Origin: Molanna angustata
Taxonomy: Eukaryota > Arthropoda > Insecta > Trichoptera > Molannidae
Assembly: GCA_963576475.1 (NCBI GenBank)
Contig: OY754975.1
Coordinates: 20,524,646 to 20,588,645 of the forward strand
Direction: 5' to 3'
DNA length: 64,000 nucleotides
The position numbers were made by a program, and so were the translations under genes. Of the stretch, positions 13,001 through 25,000 are shown piece after piece (position 1 is the first letter of the stretch; each line of letters starts with the position of its first letter). The notes under the pieces are model-generated. The model was not told where the DNA came from and ran no database searches. It worked only from the letters and a program-made list of their open reading frames with translations.

Positions 13001-16000
13001 AAATTGCATTGATAAAGAAATTCAATAAGAAGGCATAATTGGTGAAAATTGCGTAAGCGCATAAAGTGATCACGTAAACCAGCTGATGACAGGTCGTAAG
13101 CTCTGTAAATGCTTTGAATTCCTGGTTCTTCTACAATATTCTAACTTTGTCTCTATTGAGATGTTCAAAATTTGTCAAAAAAATACTTGATGGCACAAAA
13201 GCATGTTAAACATTCCCTAAATTATTGTTCACTCATTCATATCCACAATGTGGGGTAATCAGCGACTTCATTATCTAAAAGAATGCATGACACATACGTG
13301 TATTCCTACACACCAGTCTCATCTGACCTAAAAAGGCACTAAAGTCAGAATGGGCGTTGAATCTAATTGAACTATGTGAGATGTTATTTTGGATTTCCCC
13401 GCTCTTACGGGACACTCGACAATGATGATAATATAAAAGAGTGGAAGCACTATTCTAAGCCGGTACCTCACAACAAACTATAATGAAATGAATGATGTGT
13501 GTGTGTTTCATTCACCTATAGTACAAGAATGATTGCTGGGGGAAACTGTAGAGGCTGCCCCAGAAACAACTATATAGATAATCGGTGACGTGCGCTGTAG
13601 CATTTATAAAGAGATGAAGAGACTGGTGGACGATAGAGTTAAGTGGAAAGATTGAGTGTTTGGTGCAGACCAATCCTAGGATTGTGACCCAGAAGAAGAA
13701 AGAAGATAGTACAAACATTTACACTTAGTTTAGGGAATGTATGAGGATGTATGTGTACTTGTTTATTACAAAGACATATTTTTTTTTTTTTTTTATTTTC
13801 AAGGCATTGTATCCTATTGGATGATTTGTGCCAAAAAATCGACAAATTAATAATTTAACATAAACAAATAAACTCAGACATTATACTGAAATAAAAATAT
13901 AAAAATTTTAACAAATACATAAGAATTAAATAAACACAAACAAATAAACTCAGACATGGAACTAAAATAAAGATATAAAATTTACAAATACATAAGAATG
14001 AAATATGCAAATTGACACAAACAAATAAACTTAGACATGGAACTAAAATAAAAATATATAAAATTACAAATACATAAGAATTAAATAAAAAAAGTAATAC
14101 AGACAAAGAAACTCAGACATGGCACTCAAATAAAAATATAAAATTAACAAATACATAAGAATTATAAAATTACAAAGTTTATCTTAAGTGATTTTAAAAG
14201 GATCACTTTAGTAGATTCCGAAGCTGAGCTCAATAATGACTCTACTTATTGGTAGTTGAGAAGCAATTTGTTGATATGTGTCGTAAGCGTCCCTAATAGG
14301 ACACCCTAGGAACACATGGTTAAGTGTTTCCTCGTCCAGACCGCACTCGCAGTATGGGTTCTGGACGATTCCAATTTTATAGAGATGCGCATTGAGTCTG
14401 CAGTGACCAAATCGCATCCTGCAGATCATAGATATCTCCGATCTGTTGAATTTTGATCTATGAAACCATGGTTTACGGGGTATATGCTCCTGAATTAATT
14501 TGTACCTTTTACCCTTAACGAGTGACTCATTCATCCAAAGATCGTTCCATCTCTTACGAGCGTTACGTTCCATGTATCGCTTTACATCATCATCTGGAAG
14601 AACAAAATTTTCGATGATAGTTCCATGGGTGCAGGCTGCTTTAGCCAGGCTATCCACAGTCTCATTGTGATGGATACCACAATGAGCCGAAATCCAAGCG
14701 ACAATGGTTTCTATATTATTTAACATTTGGTGATAAAGAAGGTTTCTAATACGCATAATATTCGGATTGTCACTTAGAGTTGAAGAAGGGGACATGAGAA
14801 TTTGGACAAGTGAAAGAGAATCTGTGAAAATGATACATTTATGGATATTGTGTGTATTTATTAAACATAAAGCTTCACTTAATGCCACGCATTCTGCTGT
14901 GAAAATCGCAGATTCTGGTGGAAGTTTTAACTGAGAAGAAATTTTTAGTGATGGAATGAAAACCGCAACTCCCAGTCCATCATTTTCAGAAAGTTTAGAG
15001 CCATCAGTGAATATCGTAACATGGTTCGGCCACTTATCAGCTACTATGGTGAGAAAGTATCGATTGATGCACTGTTTAGATAAATTAGTATATTTGTCCA
15101 AACCGATGTTTTCAATAACGTTTGGCATAAATTGCAAAAGTTCAATTGGTGAGTCGTAAAAAGGTGAAGGAAAGGGAAACTGTTTTATGTTGAATGAAGT
15201 ATTGTATTTATTTATACTGTAACATAATAAAGGTAAGGGCTTGTTAGACCAGTATCGGTTAGTCTCACAGAGACAATTCAGCGTATGAAGACGTTTGAGG
15301 AGTGGGTGATTTAAATAATTTATTTTTTTAAGAATAAAAGTATCTGATAAATATTGTCGCCTAAGTGAAAGTGGCATATCCACACACTCCACCTGGAGAG
15401 AATTAATAGGAGTCGATTGCATAGCACCAACTATTAATCTAAGGCATTTCGATTGAATTCTCTCCAATTTTAATTCCAAATATTTTGGAAGAGGGCATAA
15501 AAGGAAACTGGCATAGTCCAAGTGACATCAAACCAATGTGTTGTAAATATTTTTCATAGAAGTGGGGTGAGAACCCCAAGAGACACCAGCGATTGCTCTC
15601 AGTATATTCACAGAATTCTCGCATTTTGTTGTGACTTGTTTAATTTGGGAGCTCCAACACAGCTTCCTTTCCAAGTGTAAGCCTAAGAATTTTAGTTCAT
15701 TCACTTGAGGTATTTGTATTCCGTTCACCTCCAATGAAATGGAAGGGATATTATGTTTTCTTGAGAAGAGTATGGATTTTAGATTTAAAAGCAGAAATAG
15801 TGAAAGAATTTTTGTTCATCCACTCGTTAACACTTTCCAGGGCAGTTTGTATAAGGTTAATGGCCATATCAATACTCTTATTTGATGTATAGAGGGCTAT
15901 ATCATCTGCGTATTGAACTATTTTAACGCCATTGGGGAGGACCAGATCCAAATCAGAGCAATAAATGTTGAAAAGTACAGGGCTTAAAACAGAACCTTGA

Positions 16001-19000
16001 GGAAGACCCTTCCAGATCCTTCTCCGTAAACCTCCGAAACCATCATCTATAACTATCTCTCTGTCAGGAAACATACTATATATTAAATTACAAAAAGGAG
16101 GGGGGAAATTGATACCAATTAGTTTCTGGTAAAGTGTAAAAATGCAAACATTGTCAAAAGCTGAATTTATGTCCAAGAAGACAGCAGCCACGTGCTCTTT
16201 ATTAGTGAAAGCAATGAGGATGTCTGTAACAAGTATACTAAGATTGTCCATACATGAAAGAGATCTCCTGAAACCAAACTGATTCACAGACAGTATAGAG
16301 TTGTGCTCAATATACCAAACTAATCTATTTTTAATTAAGTGTTCAAATAATTTCAAAGCACAGGAGGATAGAGCTATGGGGCGGTAAGAAGAACCTGATT
16401 TTGGATCCTTACCATATTTTAATACTGGTAAAATAAGTTGTCGCTTCCACGGTGTTGGCAACGTACCTAAAGAAAATATTTCACTCAAGAAATGAAGGAA
16501 AATATCAAGAAAAGTTTGTGGGAATTTTTGAATGAATATATAGGGAATTTTGTCGATGCCGGGGGAGCTATTTTTTTTCACTACATGAAGGCAGGTTTGT
16601 AATTCGTTATATGAAAATGGAGATAGAAAGGAATCAATATTATTGGTTGATGTTGGTGTAATAAGGCGTTGTTCATTAGGAACGTTAGGAGGAGCTAAGT
16701 TATCAATAAAGTCTGGAAGCCATGCTGATCTCTCTCCACAAATCTTTTGAGGGAGCAGAGATCCTTTAAATCGTCTGATCATTTCCCATACTCGTGTCGA
16801 AGGAGTGTGCGGTGATAAATTAGCACAGAATGTCTGCCATCCTTTGCGCTTTTTTTGTCTTAAGATTTTTTTTACTTTAGCTTGTACAGCTTTAGCATGT
16901 AGAAAATTTTGTAAACTAAAATGTTTTCGAATTTGATGCATAGCTTGTCTTCTTTCATTTATCAGGTTTGAACACTCATCGTCCCACCAGGGAGCGTTTT
17001 TCGCTCTTTTGTGGTTGGTTTTTAAAGGCATACTAATATCTGCTGCTTTATAAATTTCATCTGTTATATAAGCACATTTAGTATCAAGAGAATCTGATTG
17101 GAGTAAACGAGTTTCAAGGGTTGAGGCACAAATATCTAATTTCTTCTGATAAACATCCCAGTTAGCCTTGCGAGTATTGTAAAGATTTCTTGATATTGGG
17201 ATATTTCTAACCGATTTAGTGAGGAGTATCATGAATATTGGAAAATGATCACTTGAACAAGGATCATCTGAAACACACCAGTTAATGGAGGAGGATAGAT
17301 CATTTGTGCAAATACTTAGGTCAATAGCACTAAGATTATGGGTTGGAGGAGTTAGTCTAGTAGGAGCGCCGTCATTCATGACACACAAATTATGGTTGTC
17401 TAAAAACGACAGAACACAATTTCCAGATCGATCTGTTATTGAACATCCCCAGGACGATGAATGTGCATTAAAATCGCCGAGAAGTAGAAAACTAGTGGGC
17501 AGAAGTGGAACAATAGAGTTAAAGTAGGAAATATCGAAACCAGAATTTGGACGAATATATACTGACACGTAGCCAATGTCGTTAATTGAGATAGCGACGA
17601 TTTCCAGGTAAGGATTATGGGGGAGAGGTATAATAGAAAACGGTATAGAGTCGTTAATGAGCAAAGCAGCACCACCTCCGCGACCTACAGAACGGTCTGC
17701 CCTAACACAGTTATATCCCGGAATATTGTATTTAAAATGTGGTTGTAGCCATGTCTCGCAAACCGCAGCCACATCTATGTCGTTGTCCTTTAAAAGTTTT
17801 ATTATTTCATGCCGATTAGAAACAGCACTTCGTGTGTTCCATTGCAGAAGATTAACGCCTGATATATTATTCATTGTGATTATTTTCAGATACTGAGTTC
17901 AATATATTTATTATAGAAGGAAATATTAGATTATTCAATGCATTATCAGATTTGGATAACAGTATAGTTAAAATTTGGACGAGCAAGTTTATAAGAATGT
18001 GGGGTTCACAGCTAGTTGGATTATTTTCAATAGGTAAATGAGAAGAAGAGTTTGCAGAAATATTTCCAGTCAAAGCACAACCATTGTGTGGATTAGATGG
18101 TTGACCGTTTTTATATGAGAGAAGACTGTCAATCATTTTTTTATCTAAATTAAATAAATTAGAAGGAGGAGAAATAGAAGGAGGTGGGGATGTTGGTGTT
18201 TTAGAGGGAGGTGGGGATGATGGAGTTTTAGTGGGAACTTTAGAGGTTTTAATAGTATTGGAACTTGCCACACTGCTATATAATTTGTGTTGTTTTGGGG
18301 TTAATTTTGCGGCATAGGAGAAAGATACATTCTCGTCAGCCATAATTTTTTTAATTTCTTTTTGACGGAGAAATTCGGGGCACGAACTACTGGTGGCTAA
18401 ATGTTCACCTTTACAGTTTATGCAGCTTGGAGTTGACTGTTTCAAGGGGCAGTCTTCCGCTGAATGGCTGGTGCCACATCTTGTACATCTGGTGGACGAT
18501 GTACATCTTGCTTTTGTGTGACCATATCTTAAGCAATTATGACACATATAACTAGGATAAATGTATTGCTCCACTTTTAAAGAATTATAAAACAGATACA
18601 CACGTTCTGGTAATTTTTGTCCTTCGAATGTTAACAAAATTGTGGTTGAGGGCTTCCATTCAGATGAATCAGGGGTGGTGACTTTTCGGTTCAGTCTGCG
18701 TAATTTTGTAACCTTGCCAAATGGGGCAGGCACAATAATATTTTGTAAAACATCCTCATCTTTTAAATACACAGGTACTCCACGAACTATTCCTGATTTA
18801 AAAAGTTTATAGTTTGGTATAAATGCCTTCAGGTGGTTTTCAGAAATAGTCTTGTTTAATAAGAAATTGTTGGCATTTTGAGGAGTGCTGAACGTTATGG
18901 CAATTTTATTTCTGCTGTCGGCTCGAACTCCTCCAGGGACTATTCCAGTGATGTTTCCCTTAGAACATATTTCTCCAAGGAGCATTGGATGAATTGGCTT

Positions 19001-22000
19001 ACCATTCGTTTCACTCTCGACTACTACCAGGAATGGAGGAGGTGAAAGGAGAGAGTATTGATTGGTCATTAGGGCGTTGATTTTTTTCTCCAAGGGGTCA
19101 ACCAGATTATTATCCGAAAGTTCAGTCATATTATTTTCGGAATCATTAGAAATCTGACCTGAATCATATCGTCCGCGTTTGCGGTTAGTACCGCCAGTAT
19201 CTGGCGGTTCAGGCTCAGGCTCATTCATTCAGTTGCTGAATCAGTACACAACGGTTACAAATGAATATAGGTACTTGAAACTGAGAAAATGTCACCAAAC
19301 TAAATCACTAAAATCACTCACTATACTGATGAAATTTAACCAAAATAACTCATTGAATGAGTTCAATGTTAAATAATGTTAAAATCAACACTATTAATCA
19401 CTTCAAAGTATTATTTTTATGATATTTTGATGTATTTTTCATACGATGAAAATAAAACACATCTGTCACATTCAAACAATAGGCGTGATGACAGTAAGAA
19501 AAAATCATTGAAATTATGATTTTATTAGATAAAATATGTTATAAAGATTTGAAAAAATATATTTATTTTCATTTTAAAAGAGCGAATAATATTAATATTA
19601 TTAAAATAAAAATACAAAATATGTTTGTCCGCCATTTTATGTGAAACACCAATCAGAGCGCATGACGTCACCATATTGTCACTGTCAATTGTGTTTGTTA
19701 CTGTCAACTGTTGTGTTGTTCGAAATGGCTATTTTTTTCATAACAAGCTATATGGAATATGCTGCTTATTTTTAACATGCTATTTTTATTTATTGATTTA
19801 TTTGGTTTATTTGGGACAATAAACCAAATAATATCGCTATCCGCTCTATTGAATCGTTGACGCATCTGTTATAACACGCACCGAGTATTGTAACGTGGTG
19901 GAGAATATTTAACGTTTCAGAAATAAATAACTTGGTGGCTTTCATTGCTTGATTATAAAATAAAATGATGTAATTATATTGTTTGTGGGAGTTGTACAGT
20001 GTTACATGAGGTTGAAATGGAAATACACAATGTATTATGATGAATCTAATATACATATGGGATAACTGTTATGATTCATATACATATTATGATTAATATA
20101 TTAAAATATGTAATAGGTGTGATGACTGTAAGAAAAAAATCATTGAAATTATGATTTTAAAAAATAAAATAGGTTATAAAGATTTAAAAAATGTTTTTTT
20201 TTTAATTTATAGGAGTGAATAATAATAATATTATAAATATAAAAATACAAAATGTGTTAGTCCGCCATTTTATGAGAAAAAACAATCAGAGCGCACGACG
20301 TCATAGTATGGTCGCGTCAATTCTTCTGATAGTCTTCAATACAATATACGCATTAATTGTCGGTCTGGACTATGTTTATTTTGGTGTTATCGATATATTA
20401 ATATTTTAATTAGATACTTAAAACTAAAACAAATTAAATATAAATGGAACAAGTATTCAACAAAGCAAATAGTTTCAATTTACCTAGATACTCGCCTACC
20501 TATCGGGGGACACTATGGGCCGGTATTACAGAGTCAGTTTAAGAGCTAAACTCAAGTTTTACAAAAATATAGCGTATTACAGTGTCCGTTTAGACCTAAT
20601 CTTCCCTCAAATACGTCACTAAAACGACAAATATTTAACTCAACGTTTCTGGCAGATTAAGTACTTAACTGTGAGTCAACTGTCATTTGCTAGGCAACTC
20701 GTGTAGTTTCAGTTTCTATCACTAGAGGCGTTAGGCAACGTGTGTAGTTTCAGTGTTGTATCGAAGGTGGCGCCACACAACAAAACAAACTGACAGCCGT
20801 ATTGAAACGAACACGGGCATTTAAAAGCATTATTTTGGTGAAAAAAATTAAATTTACCATGTTGGATAATAAAACAATGGTATTTAAAGTCGTAGCGTCC
20901 CGTTTTGTATTTCGTATTATTTGAGGTTATTTAAATTTGACAGATAATAACCACAGAAAAAGTGAAATATGTCTATAATTGAAGATTTAGTAACTGACAT
21001 GTCATATTGCACTGTAATACGGAAATGGATTCAATCTCCCCTTAACATTAATCTTGAGTTTGGCAAACTCAATGAGTTGAGGGCCGACTGTAATATCGGG
21101 CCTATGTTAATTGTATTTTGTATGTAACTTAGTTTTTATTGAATCTGCATATAAATAAAGTAGACCTGGTAAGATTGTCGTTCTGGATTTGCACATGTTT
21201 GTGCACGGCTAAATTCATGTCAGTCTGTCTGTCTGTCTTTCGTTTGAAACCTTACTATGTCAAAATCGTCAATTTTACAGTAGAGCAAAAATCTTATAAT
21301 ATTACATTTTTATAATATAACATTTGAAACAGTATAAAAACACAAAGCCTCGCGAGCTAATGTTTTTTATGTTATTTTCAAAAGAAAGTATGTTTTAATG
21401 TTATATAATAAGACTTATAGAATGCTTTTTTGCATTACTCGCCGAGTCGCCAAAATTGATTTATGAGAATATATCCTTACGGTTATTATAATGCCAACTG
21501 ATGCCAACGTAAAATTTTGTTTGTTCCCGTCATGGCCAGAGCTCAAAAGGCACGAAATAATAAAATCCTACATAGGGAGAGGGAACAATTTACACGGAAC
21601 AAGTGTTTCCTTTTGCATTGTGGGTCAGATTTACTTTACTTGCATTGTTTTACCAATTTAGCTGTCAAAATGGTGATTCTTTACAAGTGGCCTACAACGC
21701 CAATTATATTGATTTTTTGTTTAAAGATAATCAATATTATACATATTTCGGGAAAAATATTCTTTTTTTGTGGTAACGCCTAATTTTTTTTTAAAAAAAT
21801 ACGTAAAAATATATAAAGAGTATAAATGGTTGGTTTTCGACATCTATCGGTAAATTTTCAAACTTATGGAAACACAATATAAAATCATTTTTACAAAAAA
21901 TAACTTTATTTATACGAAATTTTGTAAAACAGGGATACAGTTTAAAAATATATAAGATTACAAAATATTTAAAAACCTTCTACTTTCGTGTCAGGTCTTG

Positions 22001-25000
22001 AAATTTAATTATTATTTAACTATGGAGTATTATTTGAATGACATCACAAAAGCGCCGCAATGCATTTAAAAATATAAGTTTTCTTCCGATGAGAATAATA
22101 TCGAAATAATAAAAAGACCATCAAAATGAAATAATATTATTATCAACAACTATTGATTATTGATTACAGTTTAAAAATATATTAGATTACAAAATATTTA
22201 TATACCTTCTACTTTCGTGTCAGGTCTTGAAATTTAATTATTATTTAACTATGGAGTATTATTTGAATGACATCACAAAAGCGCCGCAATGCGTTAAAAA
22301 ATATATGTTTTCTTCCGATGAGAATAATATCGAAATAATAAAAAGGTCATCAAAATGAAATATTATTATCAACAACTATTGATTATTTATTATAAAATAA
22401 TGTATGCTGTGCACGTTACAACTTTAAAAACACATTCGTTCTATATGGGCAACCCTAAGATTGGATTAATTGGACTAACATAAATAAAAAAAATACTTAT
22501 GTATTTAAAAATAATCAAAATGAGGTAATTAACTACATTTTGATGATGGAGAAATGAGTGCTGTTACTCATCATAATATGCCCATGAGACACAAAGCGAA
22601 GATGCAGGTCGATAAATTGCAGCATCCAGAGTAATTTATCTTTTCACGGCACTCACGGTTAAGGGCAAGCGTTCGTTCTTCCTCGCGGGTGCTCAGGTTG
22701 ACGTGGCCAAGTCTTCATGGACTATTGGCATCGTCATGGGCATGTTCATGGGGCGTGTGGCTGGGGCCATGTGTCCATGCGGAGTAGCCGCAAAAACAAC
22801 ACTGGCAATGGACTGGAAGCCCGCACCTTGTGAAGTCCACTAGACATTGTGACGTCCACCAGGTGTTGGTTAACACTGTACCGAATATATTTTTTAAGTA
22901 CCTACCATAAAAGCTTCGTTTCATTTTGTTGCATGAACCGCCGAAGGCGGCCATTTACCGCGCAGCGGTAAAAAGTAGGCTGAAAGCCCTAGCTTAGAAG
23001 CTGAGCGAAGCGATGCTTCTCAGCTAGTAAATAAATAAATAATGAACGCTCGCAACGTATGGTAAACTAATTAAGTTTTAGTATTCTACAATTTTGTCAC
23101 GCGATGGTGAGCTGACGAACGTTCGACATGTTATGATGCTGGTCACTGCCAAACTAAACTAGCAAGCTATATTTTTTTCATGCAATGAAGCGATTTGCGA
23201 AACGACGGCGATTACGCGAAGCATGCGTTATAAAACATCGTTACAATTTTAGCAGCATACGAATTATTACATAGCGCTCGTTATTTGTATTGTGTTCATA
23301 ACAAGCTATATTTATCTGCTATCGTTATTTTTAGCAATAGCAGCCATAGTAGTTATTTTTCTGCCTGTCTTAACTACTCTTAACTAGAATGGAACTTTTG
23401 ATGGTCGGATATTTCTTTGCGTCGAACAAAGACTTTTGTTCATCAGAATTTCGAAACGTAAAAACTTAATAATAAGTACATATAAGTACTTTATTTATCT
23501 GTAATTTAAATACAACTTACATCTCGAAAATCGATAAAATATGCTCCTTCTTCTCTCTACATTATGTGTTCATAAGCTAAAAACATACGCGGGAAACTTA
23601 TGATGGCCTATTTTGACGTTTGGACATTAATGAAGTTCTTTATATGCTTATTGCCTAAATAATGGTAAATATTATATTATTGAGAGCTAAAAGTGGGGGA
23701 ACAAATACTGTACTTCATTGTAAACGCGTACTTAATAAAATTCACTTGTGTCTCGCCGTGCGAAATTTAATCACTTATTTCTCTTTTTTTTCGCGTGGGA
23801 CGAAAACAAATACCTCAGTAGGTGTTTTTTTCGTCGTGTTTGTACATTTAGGGACCGCACAACACTTATGCACTTTTGAATTGATTATAAATACACAAAT
23901 CGTCTTAGAACACATATATTACATATAGTAGTGATATGCAGTTTACGATACCATGACGTCACCGTCAGGGTCGGCAGCCGCCATGATACTACAAGCTTTT
24001 TTTGGCGTAAATGTCAAATTTGATTTTAAAATGGCGATTTTTGCTACTAAACCTTTATTTTATGTAGAAATGTATATATATTTGAAAACAGTGAATGCGT
24101 AAAAACATCGTGAGATAGTTTTTCAAAATTAGTCATCATGCCTATTGCCTAGCAACCCAAAGACATATTTATTCTTTAAATAAAAAGCTTGTGTTAAAAA
24201 TAAGTGAAACAGAGGGTTCAATTCCAAAGACGAATTAAAATTTTAATCAATATTTAAAATCAAAAATGTCCATTTTATAATACACTAGTGATGTTCTTTT
24301 GTCATTTTGGTTTCCTGTATTTTATTCAATCTTCAGAATAGCAAAAAAATACATAAATTGATTAATTTTGAATTTATATTAAAATTTTAGTGCATTTCAG
24401 AATTGAACCCAAATTTGTTTAAATCCAATTTATTTACAATAATGTTTTAAGACCGACCTATTGAACATCAGTATGATTGAATACTATGTATTGACATTTT
24501 GTGAGATCATATCTTAAAATAGGCACAAGACATTATTATCGATAAAATGAAAATCAATAACTCTTATCATCCGAACATTAATCCACAAAAGCAATTCAAT
24601 GACTATTTGTATATTTATATAAGCAAATATTAATACAATTTGAGCAAATAACAATACAATTTTTGTCCACAAAACTTTTGTATTGAAACATAAATATTCA
24701 AAGTTACAAAATATTAGTATAGTTATATAAAAAAGTAGTTTAAAAGGTATACATTAGAATTAAGTGTCAATGCACCTTCCAGAAATCAAAACTGCAGTTT
24801 ACACTTCGTAAATATATTATAACCTGATAACCAGACCATCAATTAATTGACTATTATTCAAAGTTAACCATGCAACACATTCATATACTGAAATAGGTTT
24901 GAAAGTTATATGGTTTTATAAATTTATGTCACCATTAAATTAGGTACTTTCTTTAAAATATGTATTGAAAATTCATTTTTCAGCATTTTTCCTCATTGAA

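Larger units (their letters stand above)
13797..19400 (-). mobile_element. I-like LINE retrotransposon, nearly complete, inactive
   Basis: Minus-strand order: 5' UTR (about 19230-19400, outer limit uncertain), ORF1 with three CCHC knuckles, ORF2 with endonuclease, reverse transcriptase and RNase H, then a repeat-bearing 3' UTR ending in a T-run on the plus strand (about 13780-13797). An RNase H domain together with a three-knuckle ORF1 fits the I superfamily (I or Nimb) rather than Jockey. ORF2 has one frameshift and one nonsense codon. I could not find a target-site duplication. Confidence 0.85.

Noticed and set aside
22715..22954. Minus-strand frame with Cys and His residues
   Set aside because: No recognisable domain spacing, not bounded by splice sites, and in a GC-richer repeat-like patch.
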